Part shown: positions 20,933 to 30,453 of the stretch, piece after piece
Numbering within the stretch: position 1 is the stretch's first letter
Layout: the number at the start of each line of letters is the position of its first letter
Assembly: GCA_001579985.1 (NCBI GenBank)
Contig: LRSR01008128.1
Coordinates: 1 to 33,232 of the forward strand
Source of the DNA: Hypsibius dujardini
Taxonomy: Eukaryota; Tardigrada; Eutardigrada; Parachela; Hypsibiidae
Direction: 5' to 3'
DNA: 33,232 nt
Notes under the pieces: model-generated
What the model saw: the letters and a program-made list of their open reading frames with translations, nothing else
What the model was told of the DNA's origin: nothing
Databases searched by the model: none
Position numbers and translations under genes: made by a program

Positions 20933-21040
20933 GATTAATTGGTGCTGCTTTTTAGAGCCACCCGTATATTATGACTGCACATACTGTGCTGTACTTTGGG
21001 CATAATATACGGTGGATCTAAAAAGCAGCACTAATCAGTC
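20933..21040. repeat. Near-perfect hairpin, about 40-bp arms
   Basis: GATTAATTGGTGCTGCTTTT then AGAGCCACCCGTATATTATG is mirrored by CATAATATACGGTGGATCT then AAAAAGCAGCACTAATC. The arms are separated by only about 27 bp. It may be a small MITE about 275 bp upstream of the ILF2 start codon. Confidence 0.8.
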
Positions 21041-21092
21041 GTAGCGTTATCGCATCCGTTCCAATAATTTGTAACCTGTTCGTGGCGCTTTC

Positions 21093-21188
21093 GCACTGTT
21101 CGAGGAATTGCGCACACCGCCCGAGAAACTGTGTGCACTGTTCGAGGAATTGCGCACACCGCCCGAGAAATTGTGTGCACTGTTCTCG
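21093..21188. repeat. 42-bp tandem repeat near ILF2 start
   Basis: GCACTGTTCGAGGAATTGCG begins at 21093 and 21135, and a partial copy starts at 21177. Each unit also holds CACACCGCCCGAGAAA. It lies in the likely promoter or 5' UTR of ILF2. Confidence 0.8.
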
Positions 21189-21315
21189 AAACGCTCTTGC
21201 ATTTGGTTCCGCAAAAAAAAAGCGAGCAACGCTTTTGAAAATCGAAATCGTTGAAGTTGAAAATTGTTATTTATTTTTATTTTTGTTTCGATTCACTTCG
21301 CAGCAAAGCAATAGC

Positions 21316-24300
21316 ATGTTTCCATCATCGGATCTGTATCAGATTGCGCCGGGAGAGTATCAGCGGCAGACCGTCCTTTTGGACGCCACCACTGCCACCG
21401 CGGCTGAATTCACCGCGGAATCCTTCAAACAAGCTGTCTTCCAACGTCTCTTCGCGATCACTGTGCCGGCGCGATCCAAGGATGCCGTGCAGAGCTTCAT
21501 TTCCAAGCTGCAAACCGTTCTGGAAGGCATTATTCTTCAGGTGGGTTTAGAGTTGCAAATCAGCCAATCAATCAATCAATCGACGGAAACAATTGATTGA
21601 TGAAATTGATGAAGCTGTTCAACGGCTCGATTGATTGATTGGTTGATTCGTTGATTGATTGATCCGTTGATTGATGGGTTGATTGATTGATTGAAGTTGT
21701 TTTTAATCAGCTGAAACGGTTAATGTCGCGTTTGTTTAGTTCATGCAGGATTCAATCAAGTAAGATTTCTTTGTCAATAACTCAAAAGGATTTTCTGCAT
21801 TTGCAGAATCAAGGAGGGATGTTCACGGACTGCGTAAGCGGGATTTACTGTTTACTGCGACAAAATCGAGCGAGTCTTATTTATGCAGCTTGCTTTTTTG
21901 CTTCCAGCTGATTGATCACGTAAACCTTGTTGGGCAGTACCAAAAAGACGTTGCCATCGCCGGGCCGAGAGAGCTTTACAGCGACGTCGTGGTGACACTC
22001 ACTTCCGTGCCAACAGGTCCGTACTTTGTTGTCCGTTCGCGGTTTCTCCACTTGATTGATCGATTAGCATCGAAATGTTCGCTCGTTTTATACGAAACAA
22101 CTTGCTAGATGGACTGTGAAACATTTTCGTATACTCGCGATCTGAAGTGACAGCTAAGCCCCGCCTCCCTCAGTTCGGCCTTGCACTCGGTTTGAACGTT
22201 CAATCTGATTCACTCTTCTCTGATTGGCTGATTTCGTACCGTCTACTCGCGATCTGAAGGGACAGCTAAGCCCCGCCTCCCTCGGATTGAACGTTCAATC
22301 TGATTCACTCTTCTCTGATTGGCTGATTTCGTACCGTATACTCGCGATCAGACGGGACAGCTAAGCCCCGCCTCCCCCGGATTGAACGTTCAATCTGATT
22401 CACTACTCTCTGATTGGCTGATTTCGTACCGTATACTCGCGATCTGACGGGACAGCTAAGCCCCGCCTCCCTCGGATTGAACGTTCAATCCGATTCACTC
22501 TTCTCTGATTGGCTCATTTCGTACAGTTTAATTCTTGTGCTCGATTGATTGATTGTACAGTTGTGCTTTTCCGGATATTCCTCCCCACGGTGGTAATTTG
22601 GTGAACTGAACTCAATAGGCACGGCCCGGGTTGGTTAAAATTTACGGGTAGGGCAAAAAAGTGTCCCTTGAGATCGCGAGCAGACGGTACTAGATTGTTG
22701 TACGGAAACGGAAGTATCAACTGTTAATTGAGCTTCCGAAGCATTGATTGATTGATTGATTGAGAAATCCTTTAGTCAAATTTGGTATTTGATTGAATTT
22801 GGGAATATGGGAATAGCTATTGGTGATCTTTTAGGAACAGCTCAAACTTACTTTCGACACAAATTTTGCAGTGAGCTCTGTCCAGTTGCTGGGAGCGAAA
22901 ATCGTCAGCGACCTGATGAAGAACTACCCGGGCGAAGGTACTGCAACGCCTCAATAGTGCGCACATGGCCACAATTTTGGGTGGCAGACTTTAAGCCAAA
23001 AAGGGTGGCCCGAGTTCGAACCAATTAAGTCACCGCGCGCACGCGCTCCTGACCATGCAGCCTAGAGTGGCTCAAACTCAGGCCATCCTGATGGCTCGAA
23101 CACTCGTACGCCAGATGCGTTTCATTCGTCGGAACGAACTTTTACTGGCTGAACTGTTGGATGTTTTGCAGAATACCAGTACGCTTTGACGGACCACCAG
23201 CTGAAGGTTGCCTCTGCTCACGCCTTCATCTCGGTTCACATCACTGTGACGCCCGAAAACCCTATACATTTCCAGGAAGTGCCGGAGAGCACGGGAGATT
23301 CCAGTGAGTGCTGTCTGTCGGACCGGAATGACCGATGCCGAGACAGACACACAGACATTGACAGCACAGGCACAGACAAGGCAGACAAGAAACGTTCGAC
23401 CGACATTCCATGCACAGACAACACAGGCACAGACAACACAGACAGGGCAGACAAGAAACGTTCGATAGACATTCCAGGCACAGACAACACAGACACAGAC
23501 AGACACAGGCAGGGCAGACAAGAAACGTTCGACAGACATTCCAGGCACAGACAACACAGACAGGGCAGACATGAAACGTTCAATAGACATTCCAGGCACA
23601 GACAACACAGACCCAGACAGACACAGGCAGGGCAGACAAGAAACGTTCGACAGACATTCCAGGCACAGACATAGACACGCAACGGTAATCGAGTTTACGT
23701 TTTTTAGTTCCGTTGGAAGTCTTGGAAGACAGTCAGCGCTTGATCGATGAGGCCGATTGGTTCGCCGCGAATGCCTCGACAACATCGTAAACCGACCTCG
23801 ATCCCCTTGTCAGTTATTCCGTCAATAATGCTTTTTATGACTGTTTTTTTTCCACCGCAGAATTAAAGGGCTGGTGCGACTCTTGTCGGATCTCCGTGAG
23901 CGGTTCCCGCCTCTACGTATCCTTAAAGATCCCGCCATCGATCTGCTGGTACGGAACCGCGACACTTTCTGCTCCTACACACATGGCCACAATTTTGGGT
24001 GGCAGAGTTCGAGCCATCAGGGTGGTCTGAGTTTGAGCCACTCTCGGCTAGAACTTGCTACTGCTTTCTCCTGAATCTTTAATTTAATGCCCGACCCAGC
24101 GGAAAAATTAGATTGAGCAGGCTGCGCTAAATTCCGCCAAATTCAATCAATCAATCAATTAAGTACAGACCACTAAATTAGATTGAGCAAGCTGCTCTAA
24201 ATTCCGCTTGTCTGTCTTTCCTGCCTGTCTGCCTGACGGTCTGTCTGCCTGACGATCTGTCTGCCTGACGGTCTGTCTGCCTGACGCTCTGTCTGTCTTT

Positions 24301-24890
24301 CCTGCCTGTCTGCCTGACGGTCTGTCTGTCTTTCCTACCTGTCTGCCTGACGGTTTGTCTGTCTTTCCTGCCTGTCTGTCTGACGGTCTGTCTGCCAGAC
24401 GGTCTGTCTGTCTTTCCTGCCTGTCTGTCTTTCCTGCCTGTCTGCCTGACGGTCTGTCTGCCTGACCACTTTTTTTGGCTTGAAGTCTGCCATCCAAAAT
24501 TGTGGCCATGTGTGTAGTTCCTGGACTGAAAACTCATTTCCATTTGCTTTTAGGCGCATTATTGCGTTAGCGACTATCACGAAGGCAGCGCAATGCCGAT
24601 CGAATTGGCGTTCCGGTATGTGCGTGTTAACTGAAACGTTTTTAAAACTAAGAAAGTAGCTACTAAACCTTTGAATTTAGTGTTTGCTTAGTTGTTTAGT
24701 TTATTTAATTTATTTCAGGCGCTTTCTGGAATTCATCTCAATGGGCGTGCTCCTGCGTGACGCGTACCCCGCCAGCGACGTCCTGGCATCCGATGTCGAT
24801 GCCGCCGCAAAAATCGCTGTCACCCGACAAACTACAGATCTGCTGTGCGCCATTGGTCAAGGCCACTTTGCAAGCGTCTTGTCTGTGTGA
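21316..24890 (+). CDS. ILF2: NF45 homologue (DZF domain, ILF2), divergent and short
   Basis: Coding exons: 21316-21540, 21908-22016, 22872-22937, 23172-23303, 23708-23786, 23861-23948, 24554-24615, 24719-24890. All phases agree; the product is 310 aa. NF45 pairs through its DZF domain with NF90/ILF3 to bind structured RNA in the nucleus. Matches to the family run in order: a nucleotidyltransferase-like core (HVNLVGQYQKDVAIAG, SDVVVTL), the central LLGAKIVSDLM helix, ADWFAANASTTSIKGLVRLL, and LAFRRFLEFISMGVLL. Human ILF2 is 390 aa. This protein lacks the Arg/Gly-rich N-terminus and the acidic C-terminal tail. No dsRNA-binding domain follows, which argues against ILF3 or STRBP. The start is the first methionine after an acceptor (CACTTCGCAG) in the 5' UTR. 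Intron repeats are heavy: TTGA, a 95-bp array, CAGA and a MITE. Confidence 0.88.
22132..22690. mobile_element. Tandemised family B element in ILF2 intron 2
   Basis: TACTCGCGATCTGA recurs at 22132, 22244, 22339 and 22434. The last three are exactly 95 bp apart; the first unit is 112 bp. Each holds CAGCTAAGCCCCGCCTCC, TTGAACGTTCAA and CTGATTGGCTGATTT. The right end at about 22664-22690 (GTCCCTTGAGATCGCGAG then CAGACGGTA) is the inverse terminal repeat, so the array sits inside one family B element. Confidence 0.82.
22958..23106. mobile_element. Family D element, decayed copy in ILF2 intron 3
   Basis: CACATGGCCACAATTTTGGG then TGGCAGACTTTAAGCC matches the ends of the element at 23976. The interior has CCCGAGTTCGAAC and inverse-like GAGTGGCTCAAACTC. 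The right terminal repeat is not clear. Confidence 0.6.
23330..23685. repeat. CAGACA-based minisatellite in ILF2 intron 4
   Basis: Units of about 55-75 bp contain GGCAGACAAGAAACGTTCGA, CAGACATTCCAGGCACAGAC and AACACAGACA, in about five copies. A frame is open on both strands across it because the repeat lacks stops; it is not coding. The ILF2 exons on either side are in phase. Confidence 0.88.
23976..24516. mobile_element. MITE-like element, family D, with TCTG-array core
   Basis: The left end TACACACATGGCCACAATTT then TGGGTGGCAGA is mirrored by TCTGCCATCCAAAATTGTGG then CCATGTGTGTA. Both ends carry TA. The core (about 24208-24465) is a minisatellite of GTCTGCCTGACGGTCTGTCT and CTTTCCTGCCTG units. 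The whole 541-bp element lies in ILF2 intron 6 (23949-24553). Confidence 0.85.
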
Positions 24891-25014
24891 ATACTGCCCG
24901 TCCAACATATATTGAGACTGTTCCTCGCGAGTTGTGGTTTCCCTTTTCCTAATTGGGACTCAGTTTTTCTCTGAGCCTCTGAGATTTCCAACTCTCACCG
25001 CTGGGTACCCGCAG

Positions 25015-25182
25015 ACACAGACAGACAGACACAATCAGACACAGACAGACACAGTTTGACACAGACACAGTCAGACACAGTCAGACACAGTCAGACACAG
25101 TCATAGATAGACATAGATAGACAGACACAGTCAGACATAGACAGACACAGGCCCAGGCACAGACACCGACACAGACACAGTT
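25015..25182. repeat. CAGACACAGT array between convergent genes
   Basis: ACAGTCAGAC and CAGACACAGA units fill the space between the ILF2 stop (24890) and the stop of the minus-strand gene (25237). Confidence 0.9.
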
Positions 25183-25236
25183 GCCGTTTTAATCTATAAA
25201 AATCTGAATTGTAAAAATCAGATGGGAGAACGACTG

Positions 25237-27548
25237 CTACGGCCAGAGAGATTTCTCCTCGCTCGACTCGAGAAAGTAGCCATACTGCTCCTCCTTCATC
25301 ACAGCGTCCTCGTCCACAAAGATGGAGGTGGTGGTGGGCGGTTTTGGTGCGCCTGCCTTGACCAGCGTTCGAATCATGTTGCGCAGTCTGCTGAGGTAGG
25401 CCGACATGTCGTGGTGGATCCGTTCCGGCTGCGCAATAGCCTCCTTGCCATGCACACGATAGTGGATAATCAAAGCTGCAGAGAAGGAGAACAAAATAAA
25501 TACAATGCAATAAAATATAATACTAAAATAAAAACACATCATTAAACTATAAAATAAAAAGGAAAACAATTAAAACCAGAATTAAAAAATAATAATACGA
25601 CGAAGCCATATTTTCGAAAATGGGATTGACTTCCGGGTCAGTTGGAGGAACCTGTGACGTACCATAGAGAGCGACCATCTTTTTAGCGCTCATCGATTCG
25701 TTCCGGCTGTGGAGGGCAGGCGCGCCCATTGGGGTGTTGTAGGAGGCAAGGAATTCCCCTACGGAAAAGAGCCGTTTCATCGCGTACCTACAAGGGAGTG
25801 GGTGGGTCAGATTACTCCAAAGGAAAGAAAGTACGTCAAAACTCCAAATTGATTGCCAACGGAGAGGTGGACAATCCGATGTACACGCATACAGACAGAC
25901 AGACAGGCATGCAAACAAACAGGCAGACAGACAGGCAGACAGACAGACAGACATACAGGCAGACAGACAGACAGACAGACAGACAGGCAGACAGGCAGAC
26001 AGACAGGGAAACAGGCAGACAGACAGACATACAAGTAGGCAGACAGACAGGCAGACAGACAGGCAGGCAGGCAGACAGACAGACAGGCAGGTAGGCAGAC
26101 AGGCAGGTAGACAGACAGGGAGACAGGCAGACAGACAGGCAGACAAAACGCGGTGACCAGCTAATGATCAGCTTCCATTCGTACAGAGCTGCCTTCGCCC
26201 ATTTTCCATCTCCTGCTAATCCTTTCTACAAAGCAAATTGAAGACAACTTTTTCTTATTGCGCAGTTTTTTTGCCACTAACTCCGCATGGTTGGAAAAAT
26301 TTTCTGGACATACAAAAAAGGTTTCCTTGTTAATTGGCTGTCCGTCCGTCGTGAGGACATCTTGGGGAATAACGTATGCGGCCATCTGTCGTACCCATTC
26401 GAGACCTTCAAGATAGTCATTCTGAAAAATGGCAGAACACATAACACGTTTGAATTTAAATTACGATATCCCGTAAAGTAATTTTCAATTCATTGATTGT
26501 TGAAAAAAATTGTTAAATGAAGACTGCATATTTTGCGCGAACCATATTTCTGCCTGCCGCTGACTGTACCTGCAAGGCAGATCCCTCTACTGTTGATGAG
26601 GAGAACGAGGATGAAGACGTGGAGGAGATGCCAAGGAGCATGCTCGGATTCTGACGGATTCGTCCCCTCGAATCTGATTGCGAATGCACTTCCGGCCGCG
26701 GTCGTTCTCTTGCCGGCCTATTTGAGTGAAGTTCATCCGCGTTGGTGCTGGAAGAAGCCTGGCAAGACACGGCGGAGGAACTGGCCGTGATGCTAGTCTG
26801 GGTTTTGCCGACGAGCTTGTCGAGATGGCGTTCCGCAACTTCCAACTGCGCCACGGACGGCGCTTGCTGCTCCTGAAAAGGAACAATGTTGGTCACAGAC
26901 AACCAGACAGACAACCAACTATTCAAACAGACAGACAATCAAGCAGACAGACACACAGACACACAGACAGACAAACAGACAGACACACAGACACACAGAC
27001 AAACAGACAGGCACACAGGCAGGCACACAGGCAGGCAGGCACACAGACACACAGACATACAGACAGACACACAGACATACAGACAGACAGACAGACAGAC
27101 AGACACAAGACTCACAGTCACGACCACGGGCAGTGGCACTTTCGCAGCATGGGCAGCAGCCCAGCGAACCGCTTTCTTGGTGAGTTTCACACTGTTATTT
27201 TCCAGCTCCTGTTGCATTTGCTCCACAGTGGCGTCTGATTATTAGAGAGAGAGGGATCATTCACTCACGTATTACTATACCCCCTACAATTCGAAAACTG
27301 CTCACAGCGCCAGACGCTAGCGGCAAAAAGGCCAACGAACCTTCATCGATTTCGATGAGGAGACATGGGAATTCCCGCTCGCCGACCACCACTCCGCAGA
27401 CGTGGTTCTCCGTGAACAACGCGCCCGGCTCGGACAGCGTGACGTGTTGCGCAGATACGGCGCACAGGCAGGACAGCGCTTTCTCCGCCGGCATATGGTG
27501 GGCGCTGATGTGGAAGAAAACGATGGCGCTTCCGCGTTTGTTCTCCAT
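25237..27548 (-). CDS. Unrecognised six-exon gene, about 388 aa
   Basis: Exons in transcript order: 27548-27341, 27234-27116, 26872-26570, 26421-26249, 25787-25663, 25475-25237. All junctions agree in phase. The fourth exon's donor is the weak point: AAAAA before GTTGTC is the best phase-2 site I found. I do not recognise the family. The N-terminal 110 residues look like a compact alpha/beta domain ([20 protein letters not shown], then [10 protein letters not shown], then [19 protein letters not shown]). A Ser/Thr-rich and Arg/Pro-rich linker of about 70 residues follows. The C-terminal half appears globular and partly helical ([57 protein letters not shown]). No signal peptide or membrane span is evident, so a cytosolic or nuclear protein is likely. 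Both large introns carry arrays that read TCTG in the transcript. Confidence 0.72.
25887..26147. repeat. (CAGA)n array in intron 4 of the unrecognised gene
   Basis: CAGACAGGCAGACAGA repeats with AAACAGG and ATACAGG variants on the plus strand; TCTG in the transcript. Confidence 0.94.
26894..27108. repeat. (CAGA)n/CACAGA array in intron 2 of the unrecognised gene
   Basis: CAGACACACAGACAGACAAA repeats on the plus strand, with AGGCACACAGGC variants. It fills most of the 243-nt intron. Confidence 0.94.
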
Positions 27549-27685
27549 TCTTCACAGAAATTTAAAAAACGCTAGATATTTTAGCGCCCTTTACGGAAAT
27601 AAAAACGATTCTTCAATCAAACAATCAATCGCCTGTCCAAACGCAAAACTCGCCGGTGAACAGAAAAAACCGATTTCTCAGATGC

Positions 27686-28062
27686 TTTTTCTGCCTAAAT
27701 GAGGCGCGCTATTTCTTCCACAACTTTCTCAGTTTTTGTTGTCTTGAATTCGACAAAGTTCGTCAATTAGCCCCTTTAAACAGCCAATTCAAACTGATAG
27801 AAGTTTTCAATTTCATCGAACTGGGAATGAGAAAAGTGTTGCAGATGGAGTAAGGGGAAGTTCTTCTCCCTGAAAATTCCTCAGCGCGCCCGCCGCGAGA
27901 TCCTTTTCTTCTCTTTGATCCGCAAGGACCTTCAAATGTAACACTGTGATCAACATACTTATTTTGATCTAAAAAATGCATTTTGAGCGCTGTATTTGGC
28001 GTGTTGTTGAAAATCGGCCTTGAAAACGACGCGGGAGATGGTACTCTAAAATATCTGGCCGA
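27686..28062. repeat. About 400-bp dispersed repeat, copy 2 (inverted)
   Basis: The inverse complement matches 4612-4995 from CTCCCGCGTCGTTTTCAAGG to GAGAAAGTTGTGGAAGAAAT. The frame across it (minus strand, to 27763) is open for longer than in copy 1, but copy 1 does not preserve it, so coding is not supported. Confidence 0.75.
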
Positions 28063-28108
28063 TTGATTGATTGAGCGGAAGTTTTTGACGCACACTTTAA
28101 ATCAGTTG

Positions 28109-28226
28109 ATTGATTGATTGATTGTAGGTAAAAAATAGCAAACGGTGATGAAGAGATAAGATCCGGGGTGGATCAAATTAACTGGTAGGGCAAAAAAGTG
28201 TCCCTTGAGATCGGGGGAATACGGTA
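28109..28226. mobile_element. Family B element, half copy
   Basis: TGATGAAGAGATAAGATCCG, GTAGGGCAAAAAAGTGTCCC and TTGAGATCGGGGGAATACGG match the inverse complement of 19679-19800 almost exactly. The opposite terminal repeat is missing; the copy begins in a TTGA run. Confidence 0.8.
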
Positions 28227-28771
28227 CAGCAGGGAAAAGTGATTAAACTTACTCGTTCGATGTCTGCGAGGAGATGTCTGCGAGGAAATGTCTGCGAGGA
28301 ATCGTGCAACGCGTAAAATGCCAAAATTCTCAGCAGTATGTAATAAGCCTATAAGCAGGCCTGTGCTGTAGCACGTGGGTGGGACTTGGAGACTGGGAGA
28401 CTGGAGAGGGTAAGATGTCTTGGTCTTGAGCAGTTTGGGGATTCGGACACAGGTCAGACAGAATTTGGCCCTGTCCTTCGCAATTGACTGTGTACGTGTA
28501 CTACACGCAGTACAGCTGCTTGAAGCTTACTTGCATACTTTTGACTCGATGTGGTTTGAGAAACAAGACTACACGTTGTTTGATTGGAGAAAATTTCAAA
28601 CCGGCTTATCGATCAATCAACTCAATACACGCATTACGAATTGCCCAGAAATCTTGATTTGTTGTCGTTTTCTTCGATTGATTCTGTCTGTCACCCGTTT
28701 TCAGTTTCCACTGTGCCAAATTTCAGTCTTAATTTTCCAATATACTTTTCCAAATGAGTACGAGTTAAGGG
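28227..28771. other. intergenic, nothing recognised
   Basis: A short GATGTCTGCGAGGA triplication near 28258-28302 and a GACTGGGAGACTGGAGAG run near 28388 are the only structure seen. The plus-strand frame 28420-28863 has no family resemblance. Confidence 0.35.
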
Positions 28772-29112
28772 TCGTTAACCAGGCCGCTTTTAGAAATCGT
28801 AACTTAACCAGGCCGGTTTTTTCAACGTTGATTTCCCGGCGCTGCAGTGCTGCCATGCCATAACAGATGGCTTGAAAACATTCAGAAAACATTCTCTGAC
28901 CCATTTTAGTTCGTTCCTAAGCCTCACGGTTCGAATTTGGGTCCAAAAAAGGAAGGGAAGAATCTCGATGGAGAAGTGTGCAAGTAGTCCGGTAGAGGCG
29001 CCACTTCGGTTCCATCTCCCTAGGTTGACTTAGCAAAAATGACTTATGCGTCACCTGTTGGCCTGCCGGCCTGGTTAAGTTACGATTTCTAAAAGCGGCC
29101 TGGTTAACGGCC
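28772..29112. mobile_element. Fold-back element, family H, about 341 bp
   Basis: GTCGTTAACCAGGCCGCTTT, then TAGAAATCGTAACTTAACCA, then GGCCGG is mirrored by CCGGCCTGGTTAAGTTACGA, then TTTCTAAAAGCGGCCTGGTT, then AACGGCC. The arms of about 45 bp are nearly identical, suggesting a recent copy. The interior shows no coding region. Confidence 0.85.
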
Positions 29113-29267
29113 TTCACCTCGTAGAGTCTATTTCTTTGTGTTGAGTGACCAGATTTTGGCCCGTTTTTGCTTTAAGAAATTAAAACTTTATAGCATGAGT
29201 AGTCTTGCGGCTCACTATACGTCAAATCAAAAGTTTGCAAGTAACCTGCAAGTAGCTGTACATAGTA

Positions 29268-29402
29268 CGTGTGCAGTGCAGTGAAGTACAGTGCAGTGTG
29301 CAAAGCAGTGAAGTACAGTGCAGTGTGCGAGGCAGTGCAGGGCAGTGCAGTGTGCAAGGCAGTGCAGGGCAGCGCAGGGTAGGGCAGTGCAGTGTGTAGT
29401 GC
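29268..29402. repeat. GTGCAGTGCAG-based minisatellite
   Basis: Degenerate repeats of GTGCAGTG, GAAGTACAGTGCAGTGTGC and GGCAGTGCAGGGCA, mostly on a 5-bp GCAGT sub-period. Confidence 0.88.
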
Positions 29403-29512
29403 CAGAGGGTGCCAGAAACTATTCCGACCAGGTGGGATGGCAAAACTGAGCTAAACTAAAGAACTAGATTAAAATTCAATTAAACAGCAAGTGATTTTGC
29501 AGTTTTAACCTC

Positions 29513-29905
29513 AACTCGGCTCAGATTGCTCCAGAGCTCCGTTGATTGATTGGTTGATTGTTCAAGTAGTAGTACTACCCCGCCCCTTTTGAATTGAACA
29601 ATCAACCAATCAACTCGGCTCCGATTGCTCTAGAGCTCCGCTGATTGATTGGTTGATTATTCAAGTAGTACAACTGCCCCGCCTCTTTTGAATTGAACAA
29701 TCAACCAATCAACTCCGCTCCGACTGTTCCAAAGCTCTGCTGATTGATTGGTTGATTGTTCAAGTAGTACTACTGCCCCGCCCCTTTTGAATTGAACAAT
29801 CAACCAATCAACTCAGCTCCGATTGCTCGAGAGCTCCGCTGATTGATTGGTTGATTGTTCAAGTATTACACCTGCCCCGCCCCTTTTGCCCATTTCTCGG
29901 ACCCT
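29513..29905. repeat. 99-bp palindromic satellite, four copies
   Basis: AACTC(G/C/A)GCTC starts at 29513, 29612, 29711 and 29810, a 99-bp period. Within each unit TTGATTGGTTGATTGTTCAA faces TTGAACAATCAACCAATCAA across TACTACCCCGCCCC-like sequence. The end (CCCATTTCTCGGACCCTCC) is the terminus of the family E element. Confidence 0.88.
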
Positions 29906-30453
29906 CCATTAGATTTAGACTTGCCCAACAGCGCGTCGCTTGAATTGAGGTAAAAATTACTAGTTGCACATATACGGAATTGAGCAAAACGGCTTAACTG
30001 CACCAGCCAGAAAAAAAAGCAAAAGAAACTAAGAAACAAAGAAACCAAACCATTTACAACCTCTATAACCGTAAAAGATAAGAATTCCAGCGCCGGAAGA
30101 GAAAAACCGAAGAAAAACAGTATTGGACTCTAACTGCAACTAGTTAATAGAAAGCCGCTCTAATTGATTATTATTACAACAGCCTGGGCACTTGAAGACT
30201 TATTGGTCCGCTGCAACAACCGACTGTCCGTCCCATCGAAGGAGAAGAAGAAGAAGAAGAAGAAGAAAAACTCTTTGGCACAAATTAAAGTTCCGCGCGA
30301 AGAAGTGGCTCCGAGACCACGCCCCCACACTGCCGCACGGTCTATCCGGAAAACTTTGTAATATCCTATCCCCTCTTTCCCCTCTCTCGTTTCCCCCGCA
30401 CAAAGAACGAGTACACAAAAAACGAAAGCCGTTTCGACGAGGGCGATCTCGCT
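29906..30453. other. 3' flank of the Ig receptor gene
   Basis: A (GAA)n run lies at about 30240-30268. The sequence is A-rich with no supported coding region. I saw no canonical AATAAA on the minus strand close to the receptor stop codon. Confidence 0.45.

Noticed and set aside
23078-23785. 235-aa minus-strand open frame and 162-aa plus-strand frame in ILF2 intron 4
   Set aside because: Both are translations of the CAGACA minisatellite plus shadows of ILF2 exons.
27763-28095. 110-aa minus-strand frame within dispersed repeat copy 2
   Set aside because: The frame is not preserved in copy 1, which carries frameshifts and stops at the equivalent positions.
29172-29443. His/Thr/Leu/Cys-rich frames over the GTGCA minisatellite
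   Set aside because: Repeat translation without start, splice or homology support.
29513-29905. Regular 99-bp repeats as a possible CRISPR array
   Set aside because: The sequence between the palindromes is itself repeated, so there are no spacers; it is a satellite.
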